Shown here in pieces: positions 1 to 15,329 of a stretch of 64,000 nt of DNA. Numbering within the stretch: position 1 is the stretch's first letter; every line of letters begins with the position of its first letter. The position numbers and the translations under genes are program-made. The DNA is from Bathymodiolus brooksi (lineage: Eukaryota > Mollusca > Bivalvia > Mytilida > Modiolidae): positions 57,074,203 through 57,138,202 of the forward strand of contig OY804586.1 in the NCBI GenBank assembly GCA_963680875.1, read 5' to 3'. The notes under the pieces are model-generated. The model worked only from the letters and a program-made list of their open reading frames with translations. It made no database searches and was not told where the DNA came from.

Positions 1-2977
1 AAATAAAAATTGTCATTCCCCCAATACAATTAACCAAAAAGTGTCACTCCTCCAATACAATAAAATAAAAATTGTCACTCCTCCAATACAAGTAAATAAC
101 AATTGTCACTCCTCCAATACAATTAAATACAAATTGTCACTCATCCAATACAATTAAGTAGAAATTGCCACTCCTCCAATACAATTAAATAAAAATAGTC
201 ACTCCACCAATATAATTAAATATAAATTGTCAGTCCTCCAATACAATTAAATAAAAATTGTCACTCCTCCAATATAATTAAATAACAATAGTCACTCCTC
301 CAATACAATTAAGTAAAAACTGTCACTCCTCCAATACAATTAAATGAAAATTGTTATTCCTCCAAAACAATTAAATAAAAATGTTCACTCCTCCAATACA
401 ATTAAGTAAAAATTGTCACTGCTCCAATACAAATAAATAAAAGTTGTCACTCCTCCAATACAATTAAATACAAATTGTCATTCCTCCAAAACAATTAAAT
501 AGCAATTGCCACTCCTCCAATACAATTAAATAAAAATTGTCACTCCTCCAATACAATTAAATAAAAATTGTCATTCCTCCAATACAATAGAATAAAAATG
601 GTCTTTCCTCCAATACGATTAAATAAAAATTGTCATTCCCCAAATACAATTAACTAAAAAGTGTCACTCCTCCAAGAGAATTAAAAAAAAATTGTCACTC
701 CTCCAATACAATTAAATAAATATATTCACTCCTCCAATACAATTAAATAAAAATTGTCACTCCTCCAATACAATTAAGTAAAAATTGTCACTTCTCCAAT
801 ACAATTAAATAAAAGTTGTCACTCCTCCAATACAATTAAATACAAATTGTCACTCCTCCAAAACAATTAAATAGCAATTGGCACTCCTCCAATACAATTA
901 AATAAAAATTGTCACTCCCCCAATACAATTAAATAAAAATTGTCACTCCTCCACTACAATAAAATAAAAATTGTCACTCCTCCAATACAAGTAAATAACA
1001 ATTGTCACTCATCCAATACAATAAAATAAAAATTGTCACTCTTCCAATACAATTAAATACAAATTGTCACTCATCCAATACAATTAAGTAGAAATTGCCA
1101 CTCCTCCAATACAATTAAATAAAAATAGTCACACCTCCAATACAATTAAATAAAAATAGTCACACCTCCAATACAATAAAATAAAAATTGTCACTCCTCC
1201 AATACAAGTAAATAACAATTGTCACTCCTCCAATACAATAAAATAAAAATTGTCACTCCTCCAATACAAGTAAATAACAATTGTCACTCCTCCAATACAA
1301 TTAAATACAAATTGTCACTCATCCAATACAATTAAGTAGAAATTGCCACTCCTCCAATACAATTAAATAAAAATAGTCACTCCTCCAATACAATTAAATA
1401 AAAGTTGTCACTCCTCCAATATAATTAAATATAAATTGTCACTCCTCCAAGACAATTAAATAAAAATGGTCTTTCCTCCAATACGATTAAATAAAAATTG
1501 TCATTCCCCCAATACAATTAACCAAAAAGTGTCACTCCTCCAATACAATAAAATAAAAATTGTCACTCCTCCAATACAAGTAAATAACAATTGTCACTCC
1601 TCCAATACAATTAAATACAAATTGTCACTCATCCAATACAATTAAGTAGAAATTGCCACTCCTCCAATACAATTAAATAAAAATAGTCACTCCACCAATA
1701 TAATTAAATATAAATTGTCAGTCCTCCAATACAATTAAATAAAAATTGTCACTCCTCCAATATAATTAAATAACAATAGTCACTCCTCCAATACAATTAA
1801 GTAAAAACTGTCACTCCTCCAATACAATTAAATGAAAATTGTTATTCCTCCAAAACAATTAAATAAAAATGTTCACTCCTCCAATACAATTAAGTAAAAA
1901 TTGTCACTGCTCCAATACAAATAAATAAAAGTTGTCACTCCTCCAATACAATTAAATACAAATTGTCATTCCTCCAAAACAATTAAATAGCAATTGCCAC
2001 TCCTCCAATACAATTAAATAAAAATTGTCACTCCTCCAATACAATTAAATAAAAATTGTCATTCCTCCAATACAATAGAATAAAAATGGTCTTTCCTCCA
2101 ATACGATTAAATAAAAATTGTCATTCCCCAAATACAATTAACTAAAAAGTGTCACTCCTCCAAGAGAATTAAAAAAAAATTGTCACTCCTCCAATACAAT
2201 TAAATAAATATATTCACTCCTCCAATACAATTAAATAAAAATTGTCACTCCTCCAATACAATTAAGTAAAAATTGTCACTTCTCCAATACAATTAAATAA
2301 AAGTTGTCACTCCTCCAATACAATTAAATACAAATTGTCACTCCTCCAAAACAATTAAATAGCAATTGGCACTCCTCCAATACAATTAAATAAAAATTGT
2401 CACTCCCCCAATACAATTAAATAAAAATTGTCACTCCTCCACTACAATAAAATAAAAATTGTCACTCCTCCAATACAAGTAAATAACAATTGTCACTCAT
2501 CCAATACAATAAAATAAAAATTGTCACTCTTCCAATACAATTAAATACAAATTGTCACTCATCCAATACAATTAAGTAGAAATTGCCACTCCTCCAATAC
2601 AATTAAATAAAAATAGTCACACCTCCAATACAATTAAATAAAAATAGTCACACCTCCAATACAATAAAAATAAAAATTGTCACTCCTCCAATACAAGTAA
2701 ATAACAATTGTCACTCCTCCAATACAATAAAATAAAAATTGTCACTCCTCCAATACAAGTAAATAACAATTGTCACTCCTCCAATACAATTAAATACAAA
2801 TTGTCACTCATCCAATACAATTAAGTAGAAATTGCCACTCCTCCAATACAATTAAATAAAAATAGTCACTCCTCCAATACAATTAAATAAAAGTTGTCAC
2901 TCCTCCAATATAATTAAATATAAATTGTCACTCCTCCAAGACAATTAAATAAAAATGGTCTTTCCTCCAATACGATT
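1..2977 (+). repeat. 1.49-kb higher-order repeat, two tandem copies
   Basis: Positions 1-1488 and 1489-2977 match unit for unit, including rare variants such as ACTCCACCAATATAA at 201 and 1689. The first period is 1,488 bp, exactly 48 units of 31 bp. The second copy is one base longer because of one extra A near 2,665. The window opens at or inside a copy, so further copies may lie to the left. Confidence 0.9.
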
Positions 2978-5900
2978 AAATAAAAATTGTCATTCCCCCA
3001 ATACAATTAACCAAAAAGTGTCACTCCTCCAATACAATAAAATAAAAATTGTCACTCCTCCAATACAAGTAAATAACAATTGTCACTCCTCCAATACAAT
3101 TAAATACAAATTGTCACTCATCCAATACAATTAAGTAGAAATTGCCACTCCTCCAATACAATTAAATAAAAATAGTCACTCCTCCAATACAATTAAATAA
3201 AAATTTTCACTCCTCCAATACAATTAAATAAAAGATGTCACTCCTCCAATACAATTAAGTAAAAATTGTCACTTCTCCAATACAATTAAATAAAAGTTGT
3301 CACTCCTCCAATACAATTAAATACAAATTGTCACTCATCCAATACAATTAAGTAGAAATTGCCACTCCTCCAATACAATTAAATAAAAATAGTCACTCCA
3401 CCAATATAATTAAATATAAATTGTCAGTCCTCCAATACAATTAAATAAAAATTGTCACTCCTCCAATATAATTAAATAACAATAGTCACTCCTCCAATAC
3501 AATTAAGTAAAAACTGTCACTCCTCCAATACAATTAAATGAAAATTGTTATTCCTCCAAAACAATTAAATAAAAATGTTCACTCCTCCAATACAATTAAG
3601 TAAAAATTGTCACTGCTCCAATACAAATAAATAAAAGTTGTCACTCCTCCAATACAATTAAATACAAATTGTCATTCCTCCAAAACAATTAAATAGCAAT
3701 TGCCACTCCTCCAATACAATTAAATAAAAATTGTCACTCCTCCAATACAATTAAATAAAAATTGTCATTCCTCCAATACAATAGAATAAAAATGGTCTTT
3801 CCTCCAATACGATTAAATAAAAATTGTCATTCCCCAAATACAATTAACTAAAAAGTGTCACTCCTCCAAGAGAATTAAAAAAAAATTGTCACTCCTCCAA
3901 TACAATTAAATAAATATATTCACTCCTCCAATACAATTAAATAAAAATTGTCACTCCTCCAATACAATTAAGTAAAAATTGTCACTTCTCCAATACAATT
4001 AAATAAAAGTTGTCACTCCTCCAATACAATTAAATACAAATTGTCACTCCTCCAAAACAATTAAATAGCAATTGGCACTCCTCCAATACAATTAAATAAA
4101 AATTGTCACTCCCCCAATACAATTAAATAAAAATTGTCACTCCTCCACTACAATAAAATAAAAATTGTCACTCCTCCAATACAAGTAAATAACAATTGTC
4201 ACTCATCCAATACAATAAAATAAAAATTGTCACTCTTCCAATACAATTAAATACAAATTGTCACTCATCCAATACAATTAAGTAGAAATTGCCACTCCTC
4301 CAATACAATTAAATAAAAATAGTCACACCTCCAATACAATTAAATAAAAATAGTCACACCTCCAATACAATAAAATAAAAATTGTCACTCCTCCAATACA
4401 AGTAAATAACAATTGTCACTCCTCCAATACAATAAAATAAAAATTGTCACTCCTCCAATACAAGTAAATAACAATTGTCACTCCTCCAATACAATTAAAT
4501 ACAAATTGTCACTCATCCAATACAATTAAGTAGAAATTGCCACTCCTCCAATACAATTAAATAAAAATAGTCACTCCTCCAATACAATTAAATAAAAGTT
4601 GTCACTCCTCCAATATAATTAAATATAAATTGTCACTCCTCCAAGACAATTAAATAAAAATGGTCTTTCCTCCAATACGATTAAATAAAAATTTTCATTC
4701 CCCCAATACAATTAACCAAAAAGTGTCACTCCTCCAATACAATAAAATAAAAATTGTCACTCCTCCAATACAAGTAAATAACAATTGTCACTCCTCCAAT
4801 ACAATTAAATACAAATTGTCACTCATCCAATACAATTAAGTAGAAATTGCCACTCCTCCAATACAATTAAATAAAAATAGTCACTCCTCCAATACAATTA
4901 AATAAAAATTTTCACTCCTCCAATACAATTAAATAAAAGATGTCACTCCTCCAATACAATTAAGTAAAAATTGTCACTTCTCCAATACAATTAAATAAAA
5001 GTTGTCACTCCTCCAATACAATTAAATACAAATTGTCACTCCTCCAAAACAATTAAATAGCAATTGCCACTCCTCCAATACAATTAAATAAAAATTGTCA
5101 CTCCTACAATACAATACAATAAAAATTGTTACTCCTCCAATACAATTAAGTACAAATTGTCACTCCTCCAATACAATTAAGTAGAAATTGCCACTCCTCC
5201 AATACAATTAAATAAAAATAGTCACTCCTCCAATACAATTAAATAAAAGTTGTCACTCCTCCAATATAATTAAATACAAATTTTCACTCCTCCAAGACAA
5301 TTAAATAAAATTTGTCAAACCTCCAATATAATTAAGTAAAAATTGTCACTCCTCCAATACAATTCAATGAAAATTGTCACTCCTCCAATACAATTAAGTA
5401 AAAATTGTCACTCCTCCAATATAATTAAATACAAATTGTCACTCCTCCAAAACAATTAAATAAAAATGTTCACTCCTCCAATACCATAAAATAATAATTG
5501 TCACTCCTCCAATACAATTAAGTTGAAATTGCCACTCCTCCAATACAATTAAATAAAAATAGTCACTCCTCCAATACAATTAAGTAAAAATTGTCACTCC
5601 TCCAATATAATTAAATACAAATTGTCACTCCTCCAAAACAATTAAATAAAAATGTTCACTCCTCCAATACCATAAAATAATAATTTTCACTCCTCCAATA
5701 CATTTAAATAAAACTTGTCATTCCTCCATTACAATTAAATATCAATTTTCACTCTTCCAATACAATTAAGCAAAAATTGTCACTCCTCCAATGCAAATAG
5801 ATAAAAATTGTCACTCCTCCAATACAATTAAATAAAACTTTTCACTCCTCCAATACAATTAAATAAAACTGTTCACTCCTCCAATACAATTAAGTAAAAA

Positions 5901-8900
5901 TTGTCTCTCCTCCAATACAATTAAATGAAAATTGTTATTCCTCCAATACAATTAAGTAAAAATTGTCACTGCTCCAATACAAATAAATAAAAATTGTCAC
6001 TCCTCCAATACAAATAAATAAAAATTGCCACTCCTCCTATACAATTAGGTAAAAATTGTCACTCCACCAATATAATTAAATATAAATTGTCAGTCCTCCA
6101 ATACAATTAAATAAAAATTGTCACTCCTCCAATATAATTAAATAACAATAGTCACTCCTCCAATACAATTAAGTAAAAACTGTCACTCCTCCAATACAAT
6201 TAAATGAAAATTGTTATTCCTCCAAAACAATTAAATAAAAATGTTCACTCCTCCAATACAATTAAGTAAAAATTGTCACTGCTCCAATACAAATAAATAA
6301 AAGTTGTCACTCCTCCAATACAATTAAATACAAATTGTCATTCCTCCAAAACAATTAAATAGCAATTGCCACTCCTCCAATACAATTAAATAAAAATTGT
6401 CACTCCTCCAATACAATTAAATAAAAATTGTCATTCCTCCAATACAATAGAATAAAAATGGTCTTTCCTCCAATACGATTAAATAAAAATTGTCATTCCC
6501 CAAATACAATTAACTAAAAAGTGTCACTCCTCCAAGAGAATTAAAAAAAAATTGTCACTCCTCCAATACAATTAAATAAATATATTCACTCCTCCAATAC
6601 AATTAAATAAAAATTGTCACTCCTCCAATACAATTAAGTAAAAATTGTCACTTCTCCAATACAATTAAATAAAAGTTGTCACTCCTCCAATACAATTAAA
6701 TACAAATTGTCACTCCTCCAAAACAATTAAATAGCAATTGGCACTCCTCCAATACAATTAAATAAAAATTGTCACTCCCCCAATACAATTAAATAAAAAT
6801 TGTCACTCCTCCACTACAATAAAATAAAAATTGTCACTCCTCCAATACAAGTAAATAACAATTGTCACTCATCCAATACAATAAAATAAAAATTGTCACT
6901 CTTCCAATACAATTAAATACAAATTGTCACTCATCCAATACAATTAAGTAGAAATTGCCACTCCTCCAATACAATTAAATAAAAATAGTCACACCTCCAA
7001 TACAATTAAATAAAAATAGTCACACCTCCAATACAATAAAATAAAAATTGTCACTCCTCCAATACAAGTAAATAACAATTGTCACTCCTCCAATACAATA
7101 AAATAAAAATTGTCACTCCTCCAATACAAGTAAATAACAATTGTCACTCCTCCAATACAATTAAATACAAATTGTCACTCATCCAATACAATTAAGTAGA
7201 AATTGCCACTCCTCCAATACAATTAAATAAAAATAGTCACTCCTCCAATACAATTAAATAAAAGTTGTCACTCCTCCAATATAATTAAATATAAATTGTC
7301 ACTCCTCCAAGACAATTAAATAAAAATGGTCTTTCCTCCAATACGATTAAATAAAAATTGTCATTCCCCCAATACAATTAACCAAAAAGTGTCACTCCTC
7401 CAATACAATAAAATAAAAATTGTCACTCCTCCAATACAAGTAAATAACAATTGTCACTCCTCCAATACAATTAAATACAAATTGTCACTCATCCAATACA
7501 ATTAAGTAGAAATTGCCACTCCTCCAATACAATTAAATAAAAATAGTCACTCCTCCAATACAATTAAATAAAAATTTTCACTCCTCCAATACAATTAAAT
7601 AAAAGATGTCACTCCTCCAATACAATTAAGTAAAAATTGTCACTTCTCCAATACAATTAAATAAAAGTTGTCACTCCTCCAATACAATTAAATACAAATT
7701 GTCACTCATCCAATACAATTAAGTAGAAATTGCCACTCCTCCAATACAATTAAATAAAAATAGTCACTCCACCAATATAATTAAATATAAATTGTCAGTC
7801 CTCCAATACAATTAAATAAAAATTGTCACTCCTCCAATATAATTAAATAACAATAGTCACTCCTCCAATACAATTAAGTAAAAACTGTCACTCCTCCAAT
7901 ACAATTAAATGAAAATTGTTATTCCTCCAAAACAATTAAATAAAAATGTTCACTCCTCCAATACAATTAAGTAAAAATTGTCACTGCTCCAATACAAATA
8001 AATAAAAGTTGTCACTCCTCCAATACAATTAAATACAAATTGTCATTCCTCCAAAACAATTAAATAGCAATTGCCACTCCTCCAATACAATTAAATAAAA
8101 ATTGTCACTCCTCCAATACAATTAAATAAAAATTGTCATTCCTCCAATACAATAGAATAAAAATGGTCTTTCCTCCAATACGATTAAATAAAAATTGTCA
8201 TTCCCCAAATACAATTAACTAAAAAGTGTCACTCCTCCAAGAGAATTAAAAAAAAATTGTCACTCCTCCAATACAATTAAATAAATATATTCACTCCTCC
8301 AATACAATTAAATAAAAATTGTCACTCCTCCAATACAATTAAGTAAAAATTGTCACTTCTCCAATACAATTAAATAAAAGTTGTCACTCCTCCAATACAA
8401 TTAAATACAAATTGTCACTCCTCCAAAACAATTAAATAGCAATTGGCACTCCTCCAATACAATTAAATAAAAATTGTCACTCCCCCAATACAATTAAATA
8501 AAAATTGTCACTCCTCCACTACAATAAAATAAAAATTGTCACTCCTCCAATACAAGTAAATAACAATTGTCACTCATCCAATACAATAAAATAAAAATTG
8601 TCACTCTTCCAATACAATTAAATACAAATTGTCACTCATCCAATACAATTAAGTAGAAATTGCCACTCCTCCAATACAATTAAATAAAAATAGTCACACC
8701 TCCAATACAATTAAATAAAAATAGTCACACCTCCAATACAATAAAATAAAAATTGTCACTCCTCCAATACAAGTAAATAACAATTGTCACTCCTCCAATA
8801 CAATAAAATAAAAATTGTCACTCCTCCAATACAAGTAAATAACAATTGTCACTCCTCCAATACAATTAAATACAAATTGTCACTCATCCAATACAATTAA

Positions 8901-9053
8901 GTAGAAATTGCCACTCCTCCAATACAATTAAATAAAAATAGTCACTCCTCCAATACAATTAAATAAAAGTTGTCACTCCTCCAATATAATTAAATATAAA
9001 TTGTCACTCCTCCAAGACAATTAAATAAAAATGGTCTTTCCTCCAATACGATT
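201..9053 (+). repeat. 1,288-bp core segment repeated five times
   Basis: A segment beginning with the rare variant ACTCCACCAATATAA and ending just before the AAATAAAAATT that precedes TTCCCCC starts at 201, 1689, 3395, 6061 and 7766. In each case the end lies 1,288 bp downstream (1,289 in the second copy). What separates the copies differs. An extra 217 bp (seven units) precedes the third and fifth copies relative to the second. The remainder of the two larger blocks separates the third from the fourth. A sixth, partial copy starts at 10246 and diverges near 10,870. Confidence 0.85.
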
Positions 9054-10245
9054 AAATAAAAATTTTCATTCCCCCAATACAATTAACCAAAAAGTGTCAC
9101 TCCTCCAATACAATAAAATAAAAATTGTCACTCCTCCAATACAAGTAAATAACAATTGTCACTCCTCCAATACAATTAAATACAAATTGTCACTCATCCA
9201 ATACAATTAAGTAGAAATTGCCACTCCTCCAATACAATTAAATAAAAATAGTCACTCCTCCAATACAATTAAATAAAAATTTTCACTCCTCCAATACAAT
9301 TAAATAAAAGATGTCACTCCTCCAATACAATTAAGTAAAAATTGTCACTTCTCCAATACAATTAAATAAAAGTTGTCACTCCTCCAATACAATTAAATAC
9401 AAATTGTCACTCCTCCAAAACAATTAAATAGCAATTGCCACTCCTCCAATACAATTAAATAAAAATTGTCACTCCTACAATACAATACAATAAAAATTGT
9501 CACTCCTCCAATACAATTAAGTACAAATTGTCACTCCTCCAATACAATTAAGTAGAAATTGCCACTCCTCCAATACAATTAAATAAAAATAGTCACTCCT
9601 CCAATACAATTAAATAAAAGTTGTCACTCCTCCAATATAATTAAATACAAATTTTCACTCCTCCAAGACAATTAAATAAAATTTGTCAAACCTCCAATAT
9701 AATTAAGTTGAAATTGCCACTCCTCCAATACAATTAAATAAAAATAGTCACTCCTCCAATACAATTAAATAAAAGTTGTCACTCCTCCAATATAATTAAA
9801 TACAAATTGTCACTCCTCCAAAACAATTAAATAAAAATGTTCACTCCTCCAATACCATAAAATAATAATTTTCACTCCTCCAATACATTTAAATAAAACT
9901 TGTCATTCCTCCATTACAATTAAATATCAATTTTCACTCTTCCAATACAATTAAGCAAAAATTGTCACTCCTCCAATGCAAATAGATAAAAATTGTCACT
10001 CCTCCAATACAATTAAATAAAACTTTTCACTCCTCCAATACAATTAAATAAAACTGTTCACTCCTCCAATACAATTAAGTAAAAATTGTCTCTCCTCCAA
10101 TACAATTAAATGAAAATTGTTATTCCTCCAATACAATTAAGTAAAAATTGTCACTGCTCCAATACAAATAAATAAAAATTGTCACTCCTCCAATACAAAT
10201 AAATAAAAATTGCCACTCCTCCTATACAATTAGGTAAAAATTGTC
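1689..10245 (+). repeat. 4.2-4.4-kb higher-order repeat, two tandem copies
   Basis: Block 1689-6060 (4,372 bp) is followed by block 6061-10245 (4,185 bp = 135 units). Landmarks keep a constant offset of 4,371-4,372, for instance CTCCTACAATACAATACAA at 5101 and 9472. After about 5,330 the second block lacks 186 bp, exactly six units. This is an in-register deletion of the kind expected from unequal exchange. Otherwise the two blocks differ by few point changes. Confidence 0.87.
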
Positions 10246-13200
10246 ACTCCACCAATATAATTAAATATAAATTGTCAGTCCTCCAATACAATTAAATAAA
10301 AATTGTCACTCCTCCAATATAATTAAATAACAATAGTCACTCCTCCAATACAATTAAGTAAAAAGTGTCACTCCTCCAATACAATTAAATGAAAATTGTT
10401 ATTCCTCCAAAACAATTAAATAAAAATGTTCACTCCTCCAATACAATTAAGTAAAAATTGTCACTGCTCCAATACAAATAAATAAAAGTTGTCACTCCTC
10501 CAATACAATTAAATACAAATTGTCATTCCTCCAAAACAATTAAATAGCAATTGCCACTCCTCCAATACAATTAAATAAAAATTGTCACTCCTCCAATACA
10601 ATTAAATAAAAATTGTCATTCCTCCAATACAATAGAATAAAAATGGTCTTTCCTCCAATACGATTAAATAAAAATTGTCATTCCCCAAATACAATTAACT
10701 AAAAAGTGTCACTCCTCCAAGAGAATTAAAAAAAAATTGTCACTCCTCCAATACAATTAAATAAATATAGTCACTCCTCCAATACAATTAAATAAAAATT
10801 GTCACTCCTCCAATACAATTAAGTAAAAACTGTCACTTCTCCAATACAATTAAATAAAAGTTGTCACTCCTCCAATACAATTAAATAAAAATTGTCACTC
10901 CCCCAATACAATTAAATAAAAATTGTCACTCCTCCAATACAATTAAGTAAAAATTGTCACTTCTCCAATACAATTAAATATAAGTTGTCACTCCTCCAAT
11001 ACAATTAAATACAAATTGTCACTCCTCCAAAACAATTAAATAGCAATTGCCACTCCTCCAATACAATTAAATAAAAATTGTCACTCCTACAATACAATAC
11101 AATAAAAATTGTCACTCCTCCAATACAATTAAGTACAAATTGTCACTCCTCCAATACAATTAAGTAGAAATTGCCACTCCTCCAATACAATTAAATAAAA
11201 ATAGTCACTCCTCCAATACAATTAAATAAAAGTTGTCACTCCTCCAATATAATTAAATACAAATTTTCACTCCTCCAAGACAATTAAATAAAATTTGTCA
11301 CTCCTCCAATATAATTAAGTAAAAATTGTCACTCCTCCAATACAATTCAATGAAAATTGTCACTCCTCCAATACAATTAAGTAAACATTGTCACTCCTCC
11401 AATATAATTAAATACAAATTGTCACTCCTCCAAAACAATTAAATAAAAATGTTCACTCCTCCAATACCATAAAATAATAATTGTCACTCCTCCAATACAA
11501 TTAAGTTGAAATTGCCATTCCTCCAATACAATTAAATAAAAATAGTCACACCTCCAATACAATTGAATAAAAGTTGTCACTCCTCCAATATAATTAAATA
11601 CAAATTGTCACTCCTCCAAGACAATTAAATAAAAATTGTCACTCCCCAAATACAATTAAATAAAAATAGTCACTCCTCCAATACAATTAAAGAAAAATTG
11701 TCACTCCTCCAATACAATTAAATAAAATTTGTCACTCCTCCAATACAATTAAGTAAAAATTGTCACTTCTCCAATACAATTAAATAAAAGTTGTCACTCC
11801 TCCAATACAATTAAATACAAATTGTCACTCCTCCAAAACAATTAAATAGCAATTGCCACTCCTCCAATACAATTAAATAAAAATTGGCACTCCTCCAATA
11901 CAATTAAATAAAAATTGTCACTCCTCCAAAACAATTAAATAAAAATTGTCAGTCCTCCAATACAATTAAATAAAAATTGTCACTCCTCCAATACAATAAA
12001 ATAAAAATTGTCACTCCTCCAATACAAGTAAATAACAATTGTCACTCCTCCAATACAATAAAATAAAAATTGTCACTCTTCCAATTCAAGTAAATAACAA
12101 TTGTCACTCCTCCAATACGATTAAATAAAAATTGTCATTCCCCCAATACAATTAACCAAAAAGTGTCACTCCTCCAAGACAATTAAATAAAAATTGTCAC
12201 TCCTCCAATACAATTAAATAAAAATAGTCACTCCTCCAATACAATTAAATAAAAATTGTCACTCCTCCAATACAATTAAATAAAAGATGTCACTCCTCCA
12301 ATACAATTAAGTAAAAATTGTCACTTCTCCAATACAATTAAGTAAAAGTTGTCACTCTTCCAATACAATTAAATACAAATTGTCACTCCTCCAAAACAAT
12401 TAAATAGCAATTGCCACTCCTCCAATACAATTAAGTAAAAATAGTCACTTCTCCAATACAATTAAATAAAAGTTGTCACTCCTCCAATACAATTAAATAC
12501 AAATTGTCACTCCTCCAAAACAATTAAATAGCAATTGCCACTCCTCCAATACAATACAATAAAAATTGTCACTCCTCCAATACAAGTAAATAACAATTGT
12601 CACTCCTCCAATACAATTAAGTACAAATTGTCACTCCTCCAATACAATTAAGTAAAAATTGTCACTCCCCCAATATAATTAAGTAAAAATTGTCACTCCT
12701 CCAATACAATTCAATGAAAATTGTCACTCCTCCAATACAATTAAGTAAAAATTGTCACTCCTCCAATATAATTAAATACAAATTGTCACTCCTCCAAAAC
12801 AATTAAATAAAAATGTTCACTCCTCCAATACCATAAAATAATAATTGTCACTCCTCCAATACAATTAAGTTGAAATTGCCACTCCTCCAATACAATTAAA
12901 TAAAAATAGTCACTCCTCCAATACAATTAAGTAAAAATTGTCACTCCTCCAATATAATTAAATACAAATTGTCACTCCTCCAAAACAATTAAATAAAAAT
13001 GTTCACTCCTCCAATACCATAAAATAATAATTTTCACTCCTCCAATACATTTAAATAAAACTTGTCATTCCTCCATTACAATTAAATATCAATTGTCACT
13101 CTTCCAATACAATTAAGCAAAAATTGTCACTCCTCCAATGCAAATAGATAAAAATTGTCACTCCTCCAATACAATTAAATAAAACTTTTCACTCTTCCAA

Positions 13201-15329
13201 TACAATTAAATAAAACTGTTCACTCCTCCAATACAATTAAGTAAAAATTGTCTCTCCTCCAATACAATTAAGTAAAAATTGTCACTGCTCCAATACAAAT
13301 AAATAAATATAGTCACTCCTCCAATACAATTAAATAAAAATTGTCACTCCTCCAATACAATTAAGTAAAAATTGTCACTTCTCCAATACAATTAAATAAA
13401 AGTTGTCACTCCTCCAATACAATTAAATACAAATTGTCACTCCTACAAAACAATTAAATAGCAATTGTCACTCCTCCAAAACAATTAAATAGCAATTGCC
13501 ACTCCTCCAATACAATTAAATAAAAATTGTCACTCCTCCAATACAATTAAATAAAAATTGTCATTCCTCCAATACAATAGAATAAAAATGGTCTTTCCTC
13601 CAATACGATTAAATAAAAATTGTCATTCCCCAAATACAATTAACTAAAAAGTGTCACTCCTCCAAGAGAATTAAAAAAAAATTGTCACTCCTCCAATACA
13701 ATTAAATAAATATAGTCACTCCTCCAATACAATTAAATAAAAATTGTCACTCCTCCAATACAATTAAGTAAAAATTGTCACTTCTCCAATACAATTAAAT
13801 AAAAGTTGTCACTCCTCCAATACAATTAAATACAAATTGTCACTCCTCCAAAACAATTAAATAGCAATTGGCACTCCTCCAATACAATTAAATAAAAATT
13901 GTCACTCCCCCAATACAATTAAATAAAAATTGTCACTCCTCCACTACAATAAAATAAAAATTGTCACTCCTCCAATACAAGTAAATAACAATTGTCACTC
14001 ATCCAATACAATAAAATAAAAATTGTCACTCTTCCAATACAATTAAATACAAATTGTCATTCCTCCAAAACAATTAAATAGCAATTGCCACTCCTCCAAT
14101 ACAATTAAATAAAAATTGTCACTCCTCCAATACAATTAAATAAAAATTGTCATTCCTCCAATACAATTAAATAAAAATTGTCACTCATCCAATACAATTA
14201 AGTAGAAATTCACACTCCTCCAATACAATTAAATAAAAATAGTCACTCCTCCAATAAAATTAAATATAAAATTGTCACTCCTCCAATACAGTAAAATAAA
14301 AATTGTCACTCCTCCAATACAAGTAAATAACAATTGTCACTCCTCCAATACAATAAAATAAAAATTGTCACTCCTCCAATACAAGTAAATAACAATTGTC
14401 ACTCCTCCAATACAATTAAATACAAATTGTCACTCATCCAATACAATTAAGTAGAAATTGCCACTCCTCCTATACAATTAAATAAAAATAGTCGCTCCTC
14501 CAATACAATAAAATAAAAGTTGTCACTACTCCAATGCAATTAAGTAAAAATTGTCACTTCTGCAAAACAATTAGATAAAAGTTGTCACTCCTCAAATAAA
14601 ATTAAATATAAAATGTCACTCCTCCAATACAATTAAATAAAAATTGTGATTCCTCCAATACAATTAAAGAAATATGGTTACTCCTCCAATACAATTAGGT
14701 ACACATTGTCACTCCTCCAATACAATTAAATAAAAATATTCACTCCTCTAATACAATTAAATAACAATTGTCACTCCTTCAATACAATTAAATGAAAATT
14801 GTTATTCCTCCAAAACAATTAAATAAAAAAATGTTCACTCCTCCAATACAATTAAGTAAAAATTGTCACTGCTCCAATGCAAATAAATAAAATTGCTACT
14901 CTTCCTATACAATTAACTAAAAATTGTCACTTCGCCACCACAATTAGATAAAACTTGTCACTCCTCCAATACAATTAAATAAACATTGTCACTCCTCCAA
15001 TATAATTAAATAACAATTGTCACTCCTCCAATACAATTAAGTAAAAATTGTCACTCCTCCAATACAATTAAATGAAAATTGTTATTCCTCCAAAACAGTT
15101 AAATAAAAATTTCACTCCTCCAATACAATTAAGTAAAAATTGTCACTGCTCCAATACAAATAAATAAAACTTGTCACTCCTCCAATACAATTAAATAAAC
15201 ATTGTCACTCCTCCAATATAATTAAATAACAATTGTCACTCCTCCAATACAATTAAGTAAAAATTGTCACTCCTCCAATACAATTAAATGAAAATTGTTA
15301 TTCCTCCAAAACAGTTAAATAAAAATTTC

